DNA from: Neurospora tetrasperma FGSC 2508
Taxonomy: Eukaryota; Ascomycota; Sordariomycetes; Sordariales; Sordariaceae
DNA: 64,000 nucleotides
NCBI RefSeq assembly: GCF_000213175.1
Contig: NW_009799102.1
Span: forward strand, 2,680,772 to 2,744,771
Direction: 5' to 3'
Each line of letters opens with the position of its first letter. Position 1 is the stretch's first letter. The notes under the pieces are model-generated. The model had not been told where the DNA came from, did not search any database, and worked only from the letters and a program-made list of their open reading frames with translations. Below, one piece after another: positions 40,354 to 51,256 of this stretch. A program made the translations under genes and the position numbers.

Positions 40354-40494
40354 AAGAACGAAGAGCGCCGGTTTAGAATTTTAGAATTAGAAGCTAAGAA
40401 AGCTAAAGCGGAAATTAGAATAGTTAAAGTAGAAGTTAGGAAAGCCGAAACTAATATTAAAAAGGCTAAGGTAAATGCGGAAATTTGTAGGTTA
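40354..40494 (+). pseudogene. Coding-like remnant, charged coiled coil
   Basis: An open stretch of 47 codons starting KNEERRFRILELEAKK and continuing in Ala/Lys/Glu heptad-like repeats, clearly non-random for this background. It looks like a coiled-coil piece of an element protein. An 11-bp-period cluster follows directly. Family not recognised. Confidence 0.5.
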
Positions 40495-40659
40495 TAAATA
40501 AGATTAGAGTAGGATTGGTTTCTATTTAATTATAAATAGGTTTAAGATTAATCTAAAATAGTTTATAATAGAAAGGAAATTTAATAAAATTATAATAAAT
40601 TTAATAAATATAATTATAATTACCTAGGAATTATTGATATTATTTTATTGAATTAGAAA

Positions 40660-42230
40660 GTTATTATTTATATTAATCTATTTAGGATATATCGCCGATC
40701 GGTCTAGGATAGGTCCGGAACTAATCTAGAATATATTTATTTAGAAGCTTTATTATAAAAATAATAATTATTGTATCGGCTAATCCTAGATAGGTTTAAG
40801 TTCAGTCCGGAGTATCTTCCTTTTTGTCTTTTTATAAAAAAATATTAAGTATCCTACCTAATTCTAGATCGGTCTAAGACCAATCCGAAATATATTATTA
40901 TTTGCCTTCTAATAAAGATAATAACTATTATATTAATTAATCTTAGACAGGTCTAAGTCTAGTCCGGAGTATTTTCTTCTTTGTTTTTTATAAAAAAATA
41001 TTAGGTATTTTCCTACCTAATTCTAGATTAGTCTAAGACTAGTCCGAAATATATTACTATTTGCCTTCTTATAAAAATAATATTTATCTTCTCGACTAAT
41101 CCTAGATAGGTCCAAGTTTAGTTTGGAGTGTTTTATTCTTTATATTATTCTAAAAATAATGATTATTTTATTAATTAATTCTAGACAAATCCGAAATTAA
41201 TTTAAGATATATTACTATTTATATTTATATAGAAATATAAATATCCTTATAACTAATTCTATTTAGAGTAGAGAGTAATTTGGAGTATATTACCCTTTAC
41301 CTTTTTAAAAAGTAATTAATATCTTCTTATTTAGTTAAGGATAGGTCTTAGATTAGTCCGGAATATATTACATTTTGCCCTTTTATTTAAATAATCTCTA
41401 CGTTTATATAAAGATAGTATTTATATTCCGGCTGAGTTCGAAATAAATTTAAATTTGGTATAATGTATAATATTTTTAACTATTATATAAAATTAATATT
41501 TCTTTTTAAAGTGGTACTTTTATAAGTTCTGAATTAATATAGAGTATATTAACTTTAATATTTATATAAAAATAATAATTTTAAATAAATTTGAGATTAG
41601 TATATTACTAATTAGTCTAGAATAGGTCTAGAACTAGTTCGGGACGAATTAACCTTTGCCTTTTTATAAAGATAATAGTTATTTTTTTAATTAATTCTAG
41701 ATAGGTTTGAGATTAGTTTGGGACGTGTTACCCTTATTTATTTTATAAGAATAATAGTTACCTTCTAAATTAATTTTGGATAGGTATAAGATTAGTCTAG
41801 TGCGGGTTACTCTTTACCTTTTTATAAGAATAAGAATTAATTCTATATAAGTTAGATATTAATTTAGAGTATAGTACTCTTTATATTAATATAAAAGTAA
41901 TAATTATTTTCTTAATTACTTTAGAATAGGTCTTGGATTAGTTTAAATTATATTACCTTTTACTTTTTCTTTTTTAAATAAAATCTACTTTTTTTATAAA
42001 AAAATACCTATCTTCTTAATTAGTTCCAAACCACCCCGATTTTACTCTAAAATATAATACTCTTTACCTTTATATAAAAATAAAAATTATCTTTTTTTAA
42101 CTAGTTCTATATAAGATGAAGATTAATATATAGCGTACTACTTTTAATTTTTTTGTAAAAATAAATTTAAATAAATCCGAGATTAATATAAAGTATATTA
42201 TTTCTTTACCTTTTAAATAAGTAATATTTA
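40660..42230 (+). repeat. Degenerate ~78-bp minisatellite, about 20 units
   Basis: The anchor TCCGGAGTAT/TCCGAAATAT recurs at 40806, 40884, 40963, 41043, about 41122, about 41203, about 41279 and 41357: spacings of 76-81 bp. Each unit has a GGTCTAAGACTAGTCC-like part in 11-bp phase, then TTTGCCTTTTTATAAAAATAA. Later units are more degenerate. Confidence 0.75.
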
Positions 42231-43580
42231 TTTTTATACTTATTATTAATAGAGATATTATAATATTATACTATATTTCTTTATTAAATTTTAATATATT
42301 ATAGATATATAATAGATAAAGTAATATATAACTAACTATTTTAAACTATTAAGTAAAACTATATAATAAGAATATAAAAAGTTTAATTCTAAGTTATATA
42401 AATACTAATACTATATAATATTTATAAACTTTAATATATTTATAATATAAATAATAGAAATATAAGAAATTATTCAATTGAGAGAAATTACCCTTTTATA
42501 TAATTGGAATAAGGACTTAAATTTCTATATATATTAAATACTATAGTTATACTATAAATTTATTATAAATTGATCTTGGATTAATTTAGTATAAATTTTT
42601 TACAAAAGAACTTACTTGGATTAAATTTATATAAATACTAATTAAATATATATAATCGCGATATCTACGAATTTATATAAAGTAAGTGTTTAATATTATA
42701 TATGAATTTAATAATTAAGTAGTTATATATTTAAAAGCTATAAATATAATATATTTTAGGTAATTACTTAAAAACTATTTAATTTTTAAATATTTCCTTT
42801 TATATAAGTATTTTAATTATAAATATATAATATTTATTATTAACGTTTGTTATAAAGTATTTAATTTTAAATTATAATAAATTTTCTAAAAATTAAATTA
42901 TTTTTATATACCTATTTTTGTATTTTATATAATAGTTTTCCCTTTCTTATATATTTTTAAAACTATTTACAAAACAATCTTTAGTATTAAAATTTTATTA
43001 TTAATACAAATTAGAATTTATAATTAAATATAACCCTTTAGTTTAGAACCATTACTCATAATAATTATTATTAATTTAGGTATAGTTTATTATAAATTAG
43101 CTATATACAACCTAGATACCCGGGATTAATTTAGAATAGGTCCCGAACCTATTTAGTCCTTAGCCTCTATAGGATCGGCCTTAACCGTTAGAATACTAGT
43201 AAAGCGGTTTTTTTTATCCGTATTAAAGGTAAAAAAAATCCTAAACCGAATATAGTTCCTTACTCTCATCCTTATTCTCAATCGGGCGTTCGGGAGGCGG
43301 ACCTAAATTAATTCTAAATTAGTTATAAATAGGTCGGGGATAGGTCTAAAACTAATTTTGCTTATACTTATAAGTACCTATACGGGTATAGCTAATATAA
43401 AACTAAGTTTTTATTTCGGCGTTCAAGGGTTTATTGAATTTGGTTCTAATAAAAGTATACTTTATCTACGCGTATAAAGGCTAAACGAAATTAATTAATA
43501 ATAAATCCGGGATTAATTGAAAATTAATTCTAAATTGATTTAAAATTTACAATATATTTATTAATATAAGGTACGTCCGG

Positions 43581-43718
43581 TTAAGTAGTTTTAGCCTTCT
43601 TAACCAGGGAAAGAAGTATAGTATTTTCCTTTTTATTATCCTCCTCCTTTTTACCTTCGTCGTTATCCTTATTAATAGTTAAGCGCTTTTTAGCGAATTC
43701 TTTACCCTTCTTTGGGCA
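43581..43718 (-). pseudogene. Coding-like remnant, Lys/Glu-rich, minus strand
   Basis: 45 open codons on the minus strand then a stop: CPKKGKEFAKKRLTINKDND, then GKKEEDNKKE and LLSLVKKAKTT. Charge-rich and GC-richer than its surroundings. It lies opposite to the remnant at 40354, so the block may hold pieces of more than one element. Confidence 0.35.
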
Positions 43719-44375
43719 GGAGGGTAGGGATAAGACCAATTTAGGACCGGTTTCGGAATTATTATTATTTATATAGGAAATTCTCGTTATAAGATTGCGA
43801 TAGAAGATTATAGGAAATTCATCTTAAATTAATTAAGAATTAGTCTATAATTAATTACGTACCCTTTAAACTCTTATTCTCTTCCAAATTAGGGCTGCTA
43901 ACGTTATTAGCTTTAATAATAACCTTAATACTTCTAACTACCGTATATTTTATAATATATTTATATAAGTTCGAAGTATTTCTTTAATTATATTAAAAAT
44001 AAAACCGGATTAGTAGTATATTAATTTAGGATTAGTTTAAAATTAGTTTTAAATTAGTCCTACATACCTTATTAAAGTATATAACACTACCGGGCCTAAT
44101 AAAGCGGTAAAAGACTTCGCTAGCTACGAATTAGACTTCGCTATTCTAAATAGGTTAAAGATTAGTCTTAAATAAGTTGTAAATTATTATAAAATTAAAT
44201 TTATTTTATTAAAGAGGAAGGGTAGTAGGTTAGCCGGGCGCTATTTTAAAGCTTTATAATTTAGGTATAATTATTCTTTAGAATAATTATTAATTATTTT
44301 GTAGATTAGTTCGGGATGCGTTGTAAATTGATTATGAATTAGTCGAGAATTAGTCCTATAATTAAGAATTAATAT

Positions 44376-44412
44376 AAAAAAAAAAAAAAAATTTAAAAAT
44401 ATTTTTTTTTTT
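44376..44412. repeat. A16 / T11 inverted homopolymer pair
   Basis: Sixteen A then, ten bases on, eleven T, able to form a hairpin. From here to about 46,240 the 11-bp clusters become sparser, so this may be a seam between two components. Confidence 0.5.
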
Positions 44413-46265
44413 GAAAATTTTCTAAAAAAAAATTGAGAAGAATCTGATAAATATCTTATACGTACTACTAATGGATTTGAGGTTAATTGAAAGAAGAAAG
44501 AAGGAGGAAGTTTGAAATTAGAAATGGAGATTTATATATAGTGAATTCTGCCCAAAGTAGTGAAAAAAAATGGATTACATAAGCAAAAGCGGTAAGAATA
44601 GTTTGAATTACGTTATATATTACGTAGTAAGTTATTTAAATTTCAATAAAGTGTATAAGTATAGTAATAAATAATAATAAAGATTTTATTCAGATTTATT
44701 CTATAAAAAATTGAAGTATTAGTAGAGGATTAATCAAAGATTAATCTAGAAATGTTTAACTGAGTTAGTTATTTACTTTAATATATCATATTTATTCTAC
44801 GTTCTATATATATTCTCTATAATATTCAACTATTGTAAACTGCTTAAATAAGTATATATTTACAATATATAAAATACTAATTTTGGAAATATTATAATAT
44901 ATTTAAACCTTCTTCAATATAAATAAATTTATTTAATAATATTTATTATAGTAACATTCTCTAAAATATATATTTAATATTGTAAATTATATTTGTTTCT
45001 TTATAATTATTAGATATTAATATTTTGTTTTATATTTATATATTTCTTGAAATCTTTATTTACTGTATAAGAATTTCTTTTTATACTACTATTAACTTTT
45101 TAATTTATATAAAATCCATCCTATTCTATTAAATATTATAGTATATAATTTAAATAAAGTTATTATTTTATATTATATACTAATCTTAAAATAAATAATT
45201 TATTAAAATATATTTATTAATAATTCTATATAGTTATATAATAATTCAATTTATAAACTACCTTTTATACTACTCTAAAATATTGAAAATTAATATAATA
45301 ATATTTATAACTCTGGACCGGACTGAATATATCCACTTTCTAATTAGATTCAATTTTATTTTAAACTTTACTACATATGTATAAACTTTATATTACTAAC
45401 TAAATTTTTTATAAAAGATTAATTTAGATCCTTGTATTTAAACCTATTAATACCCTTAATATTATAATAAAGTTTTATTTTTTTCAATCTTTTCCAACAA
45501 AAAAGTTTATAATACAATGCTACCTTTATATAGAAAATCTATTTTAATTGTATATAAATTTTATTTACTTAAAATCTATCCTTATTTCTTTTTATATTGT
45601 ATTTTTAATACTATAAGAGTGTTGATTCTATACCGGTTATAGACTTATTTATAATTATAATTAATATTTCATTTAAATAAGTTTTATTTCTTATTTTGGA
45701 ACTTATATTTATTTAATTCTTTTCTACATTTATAAGCTACTTAATAAATTAAGTATTTATTTTAACATTCTTATTAATCTACTAATTTAAATATTTAGTA
45801 AAGTAAATTATCAGTATATTAACTTTTAATTTAAATTATTTGAACTTATTCTAATAATAATCTAATTATATATATTCAATTATATTATTAAACATATAAA
45901 GTAGATTACCAAAAACAAGATTCTAATATACTGACTTGTATTATAGAATATTATATAGTTTTAGTTTGAATTTTGATTTTTTAATCTATTTATTATATAT
46001 ATTATATAAATAATATTCTAATATTTATACCCCCTTAGATTATTCCTATAATTAATTTTCTATTTTATATTTAATATTATTAAAATACTTTCAAAAAGAT
46101 TATTTAGAATATTTAATAATTAATATATGAGTTACAAAAAATTATCCTACAATAGGAAAAATATATTGAATTTGCTACTTATATAGCTAAAGTAAATAGA
46201 CTTCTTTTTTTTAATACTTTAATATAGTTAATCTAAGAATTTATATAGAACTAGTCCGTAACCAG

Positions 46266-46480
46266 TCCTAGACCGGTCCAGGATACGTTCGCACATTACC
46301 GCCTAGTATAGCAAGTTACAGTCTTATTTTACAACCTAGTATACTACTTACAATTTTAGGGATCGGTCCAGGATCGGTCCGGGACAGGTTCGCACATTAC
46401 GGCCTAGTATAGCAAGTCACAGTTTTGTTTTACAGCCTGGTATACTACTTACAATTTTAAAGATCGGTCTAGAATTAGTC
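46266..46480 (+). repeat. 101-bp direct repeat near the right end
   Basis: Two copies offset by 101 bp (GCACATTAC at 46291 and 46392), plus the start of a third near 46462. Each has the best-preserved 11-bp cluster (GGATCGGTCCA / GGATCGGTCCG) and then GTTCGCACATTACGGCCTAG. Far less decayed than the interior. Confidence 0.85.
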
Positions 46481-46602
46481 CGGGATAGGTTCTTACTATA
46501 CGGTATACTCATTAACGATAAGAGGATAGGTTTAGTATAATTACTAAGGAATCCGGTATTGGCTCAATTCTGCTTACGGTATGGGGTAGATGTCTTGGTA
46601 TG

Positions 46603-46662
46603 GTCTTGGCGCTCCGTGTGAGATCCGAGGTCAGACCCATGTGTGAGGTGATCTAGGTGCTC
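46603..46662 (-). repeat. Right terminal inverted repeat
   Basis: Reverse complement of the left end 33699-33758, 51 of 60 matching. It starts GAG when read inward. Confidence 0.85.
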
Positions 46663-46671
46663 GGTTGGAAG
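46663..46671 (+). repeat. Right candidate 9-bp target-site duplication
   Basis: GGTTGGAAG immediately outside the right inverted repeat, matching the left flank at 8 of 9. Confidence 0.7.
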
Positions 46672-46974
46672 CTTCTTAGTGTATGTCATGAAGAACCCTA
46701 ACCCTTACATTGATTGGGTCTCCCGTATGCCCCTTGACGACTTACAAGTAGAAGGGACTACGAGACCACAAGATGTGCCGTATGCCATGTGATATGTGCA
46801 TGTATATTGTACAAATCTCCAGCTGTATACGTTCTGATCCTTCTCCTACTGACAACGACATTCCACTAGTATAGCTACCTCTCGGGATACGGTGAGTTTC
46901 TCTCCAGTCGAATAGCAGTCGCTTGTACAATCCTACCATCTCCGTCGTCACCCTCCTTGACATCACTGCAAGGG
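46672..46974. other. Spacer between element and AIM22 3' end
   Basis: Normal composition, AIM22 trailer. Contains CCCTAACCC once (46,696-46,704). No gene seen. Confidence 0.6.
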
Positions 46975-48430
46975 TTATCGAAAGTGGTTCCCGGGAAACA
47001 CCTTGTTCAACCACTGAGAGATGCTGTTCAGGGAAGAATCAGACACCTTGAATGCCTGCTCGGCGGTAGCCGACTTGAGAACTGTCGCCCAGTCCTTGAT
47101 CTCGTACAGTTTAACAGCACTGTCATCTTCTGAACCCTTGGCCAAGGTCTGGCTGACCACTCCATCGTAAAAGTCCCCGTCTATAGCGGGGCCTTCGTAC
47201 TTGAGACCAGAAACATTGGCGGTCTGAATCTCACCATGGCGGAGGGTGAACTGAATGTTGAACTGAGGACGAGTTAGCGCTTCGGTATACAACAGAGAGC
47301 GCATCTAACTTGGTGAGAGTAGGCTGCGAAGGGGATAAGGAAATAAACTTACGTCTGACTGTACCTCAAAGTCCAGAGGTGGGCGTTCCCTTGGGTCATC
47401 TTCGGTTGGGCGAGAAGAGAAGGTGAACTGGGGTGTTTGGCCGTATATCCACGGAATAGACTATCGAGTATGAGCACAAGTCACCGACAATGTGAGATGG
47501 ATTATCAGAGCATCTTATGCTTACCGTCAACTCGTCCATACCCTTGCGGATATTGTCCATGTTTTTCATGTCCTCCTCCCCAACACGGTTTACTTTTACA
47601 TCTTCACCACACTGCTCTTCGTACATGGCGAGGAACTCATCCACAACGCCCTTGGTGAATTCCTCCGTATCGACATCAACGTTCCGAATTGGCGATCTCA
47701 CACTCTCCACACCCCTGGCCTTGATGTACGGCTCACCAGGACTTCTCAGGAATTTGCCAATATTCTTCAACCGTGGGGAGTTGAGAAGACATGTCCCATG
47801 GTGAAGTGATCTCAACCTGGTAAGCTTGTAGGCGGACCCAGAGACCTTGAAGATGTCCTGTCCGTTGCCCCTTCCGTCACCGGCAATAACGATGTCGTGA
47901 CGCTCGTTGACCTTGGCGGTGGTAACCCCCAGATCCTTGAGCGCCCGGACAACCATCTCGGCATGCCTGTCTCGGTCGAAGACAGCGGGTGGGCAGATGA
48001 CGCTCCAGTTCACATTGCCATGGTCATGAAAGACGGTACCACCACCGGAGCGGCGACGAACGAGTTTGATGTCCTCTGCTTCTTGCAGAGCAGGCAAGTT
48101 GACTTCAAGCCATGGGTTTTGGTTACGTCCAATGACAACGCAAGGATCATTGATGTAGAGAAAGAGGACGTAAGATTCTGGGTGTGAGTGTTGGAGGAGG
48201 TGATGCTCGATGGAGAGGTTCAAGTATGGGTCCTTGGAAGTGGACTGATAGACCTGGACCTTTTTGTTCAACAGATCTTGGCTGATGGTTGTGCTATAAG
48301 ACCGGCGGTATTTGGCGAGAAGACCGAAGCCATGACTGGACGAGATAGTCGTGGTAGTGCTGATGAAGGCCGAACCCTTTGTCAAGCAACGGATGCCACC
48401 GGTCGTGTTGCGCAAGAGCAAGGCAGCCAT
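46975..48430 (-). CDS. AIM22: Lipoyltransferase / lipoate-protein ligase A, mitochondrial
   Basis: Attaches or transfers lipoate to lysines of the E2 subunits of pyruvate and 2-oxoglutarate dehydrogenases and to glycine-cleavage H protein, in the matrix. Three exons, 48430-47525, 47460-47353 and 47262-46975, all phase 0, give 433 residues. The N-terminus is Ser/Thr/Arg-rich without acidic residues, a good presequence. Family motifs: [57 protein letters not shown], and KVSGSAYKL with the lysine expected to contact lipoyl-AMP. The LplA-type C-terminal domain follows ([23 protein letters not shown]). The yeast protein (Aim22) is about 409 residues. Divergent from aro-2. Confidence 0.95.
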
Positions 48431-49250
48431 CTTGGAGTGTCTTGATATGTCTACTGACTGGCATCAGTCACACTCATCCCACTCCGCGAGAGCCAGCCTC
48501 AGGTTGTTGAAGGCAGAAAGAGGTTGCCATACTGACAAGACGGCGAGACTAGAGGTAGGCGGTTCTAACGAGAAGTGATCAAGGCATCCCGGGATGGTCT
48601 TTGATCCACTGTAAATCGATGTCAAACAGCAAGGCGGGTTCCAGCGGCGTTGACATTCCCCCCTTGTAGATTTTGGCTTCAACTTCAGCTTGATCGGCTT
48701 TCACCTTACCCAACCCTTGCCAACCCTGGCAGTTCCGGATGGAACACCAAAAACCCTCCGTGTCGGCGACCGAAGATACTATGTGCAAGGTGTTGTGGTC
48801 CGTGCTCCGATCTGAATTCTTGGTGCAGGCAGGGGACCTTGCGGGAGGGCCGATGACGGCGTACGAGGGGCATCTCTTTTTCTTTTTGGTCGATTCCGTC
48901 GCATCGCCTGATTCACACTTCTGGAAAAAGACTTAACCTTTGACTCTTCAGATCTGCAATGATGTTTTGTATTTTTAAGACTGTACCATATTGAATACAT
49001 CATCAATCACCAACATCTAGGTAGCGTTTGCGTAGATTACATACCTAGTTTACACGACTGGCCTGAACTTTCCATTTTTTATTTTATTTTCTGTGACGGC
49101 GATTTACAAAGATCCCTGTCTGAGTCACCACATCAGGCCCGCCACCGTCACGCCTTCTTCCATTGTAGCTAACAACTTGAAGGCAATTAATTCCATTGAA
49201 CTTCCTCCTCCCTCCGCATCCCTTCCGAGCCATATCAGACCACCGTAACC
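48431..49250. other. Divergent promoter region, AIM22 / aro-2
   Basis: About 820 bases shared by the two outward starts. No gene; AT-rich 48,960-49,100. Confidence 0.65.
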
Positions 49251-50671
49251 ATGTCTACCTTCGGCCACTATTTCCGTGTCACGACGTATGTCTACAAACA
49301 AACCGCAATGCCAATTGGCATCCAACGTTAACAATCCAACAGCTATGGCGAGTCGCACTGCAAGTCGGTCGGCTGCATTGTCGATGGCGTCCCTCCCGGC
49401 ATGGAGCTCACCGAGGACGATATCCAGCCTCAGATGACCCGCAGACGTCCCGGACAGAGCGCCATCACCACCCCGAGAAACGAGAAGGACAGAGTCATCA
49501 TCCAGTCCGGCACTGAGTTCGGCGTCACTCTTGGAACGCCAATTGGCATGCTGGTCATGAACGAGGACCAACGCCCCAAGGGTGAGTTCCAGCTGTTACA
49601 TCACAAGCCTCTTTGTTCTGCTTACCGCTGACGCTGTTCTGTCCAGACTACGGTAACAAGACTATGGACATCTACCCCCGCCCTTCCCACGCCGACTGGA
49701 CCTACCTCGAGAAATATGGCGTCAAGGCCTCCTCGGGTGGCGGCCGCTCTTCCGCCCGTGAGACCATCGGCCGTGTCGCTGCTGGTGCCATCGCCGAGAA
49801 GTATCTCAAGCTCGCCTACGGTGTCGAGATTGTCGCCTTCGTCTCCTCGGTCGGTTCCGAGCACCTCTTCCCTCCCACGGCCGAACACCCCAGCCCGAGC
49901 ACCAACCCCGAGTTCCTCAAGCTCGTCAACTCCATCACCCGCGAGACCGTCGACAGCTTCCTGCCCGTCCGTTGCCCCGATGCCGAGGCCAACAAGCGCA
50001 TGGAGGATTTGATCACCAAGTTCAGGGACAACCACGACAGTATTGGCGGCACCGTCACCTGCGTCATTCGCAACGTTCCCAGCGGCTTGGGCGAGCCTGC
50101 TTTCGACAAGCTCGAGGCCATGCTGGCGCACGCCATGCTCAGCATTCCCGCGACCAAGGGCTTCGAGGTCGGTTCCGGTTTCGGAGGCTGCGAGGTTCCC
50201 GGCTCGATTCACAACGACCCCTTCGTCTCTGCCGAGAACACCGAGATCCCCCCTAGCGTGGCCGCCAGCGGCGCTGCTCGCAATGGCATCCCCCGCCCCA
50301 AGCTGACCACCAAGACCAACTTCTCTGGTGGTATCCAGGGTGGTATCAGCAACGGTGCGCCCATCTACTTCAGAGTCGGCTTCAAGCCTGCTGCCACCAT
50401 CGGCCAGGAGCAGACTACTGCCACCTACGATGGTACTTCGGAGGGTGTTCTCGCCGCCAAGGGTAGACACGACCCCAGCGTGGTGCCTCGTGCCGTGCCT
50501 ATTGTCGAGGCCATGGCGGCTTTGGTGATCATGGATGCTGTTTTGGCGCAGCAGGCCAGGCACACTGCCAAGAGCTTGCTTCCTCCCCTCAAGCAGACCA
50601 TCAACTCCGGAAAGGACACCGTAGGAAACGGTGTTTCTGAAAACGTTCAGGAGTCGGACCTTACGCAATAG
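49251..50671 (+). CDS. aro-2: Chorismate synthase
   Basis: Last step of the shikimate pathway: converts 5-enolpyruvylshikimate-3-phosphate to chorismate with reduced FMN. Three exons, 49251-49285, 49343-49581 and 49647-50671, give 432 residues. The first coding exon has only 35 nt; without its splice the conserved start [17 protein letters not shown] is lost. Signatures: [18 protein letters not shown] (about 14-31), [48 protein letters not shown] and [18 protein letters not shown]. Fungal enzymes are bifunctional, with their own NADPH-dependent flavin reductase activity; no separate reductase domain is seen here. Trailer includes AATAAA at 50809. Confidence 0.98.
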
Positions 50672-51256
50672 GCGGATTTACGATTGTAGGAAAGGGAAAA
50701 TGTGATTAATGTTAAAAGTTGTTAAAAGGGATTTGTCTTTTTGTGATACCGGTAGCTAGACTCTGTTGGGCGTGTTTCTTGTTTCTTTGTACATGATTGA
50801 AGGTCTAGAATAAAAATGCGTTCTTGTTCATCGATACACCCATCTCAACCCCCACTAATAAACTCGGTTTAATCTGGATAGACAACTGCCATTCTAGACC
50901 CTTTTCCATCCAGTCGTTACATGCGATGGAGATGCCGTTGTCGCGGGGCGGCCCGGCAAATGATTTCCCCTGCAGTATACCACCAGCAACGCCAAGTCAC
51001 ATGAGATGGCGCCGTAACGATGCGCTAACTGATGAACTGATGCGGGGAAGGCAGGGGGATCCAATGGAATCCCGAAGCTATGCGACATCACTTGGCGATT
51101 GGAGCGTTCGTGTTCCGTCAACTTCGACAGGAAGCTCCGGCGGACTCCCTTCCCATTCATCCATCCATCCATTCCAATTCCCTTTTATGTGTGTTAGATA
51201 GTTCCTAGTCCTTGGTCCTTCTTATCTAGTCTCTCCTCCCAATTGATCTTGTTTGA
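50672..51256. other. Spacer between aro-2 and HMG-CoA lyase
   Basis: aro-2 trailer, then HMG-CoA lyase promoter, which is pyrimidine-rich toward the start. No gene. Confidence 0.65.
50809..50814 (+). terminator. Candidate polyadenylation signal of aro-2
   Basis: AATAAA, 138 bases after the aro-2 stop, in an A/T-rich trailer. Confidence 0.45.

Larger units (their letters stand above)
33699..46662. mobile_element. RIP-decayed 12.96-kb element with Mutator-like (MULE) ends
   Basis: Imperfect 60-bp inverted repeats, both starting GAG and both abutted by a 9-bp direct repeat, delimit an extremely AT-rich block. Inverted repeats of this length with 9-bp target duplications are typical of MULE DNA transposons, so that family is inferred from the ends only; I identified no transposase. 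The composition jumps within a few tens of bases of each end. CpA and TpG are scarce and TpA is abundant, the RIP pattern. Between about 33,850 and 46,700 there is no open frame above 60 codons, so the element is dead, with pervasive decay. The interior is repeat-rich: 11-bp-period clusters, a 78-bp minisatellite, and 69-bp and 101-bp direct repeats. It may be one large element or a MULE that received later insertions. Confidence 0.75.

Noticed and set aside
40354-40494. Naming a transposase family from the coiled-coil remnant
   Set aside because: Charged coiled coils occur in many element proteins; no catalytic motif is visible, so no family was assigned.
33699-46662. LTR retrotransposon or Starship-type element
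   Set aside because: The ends are inverted, not direct, repeats, and a 9-bp duplication fits MULEs. No tyrosine recombinase gene was seen at an end, though decay could hide one.
46696-46704. CCCTAACCC resembling telomere repeat beside the element
   Set aside because: Less than two units; expected by chance and not at a chromosome end.
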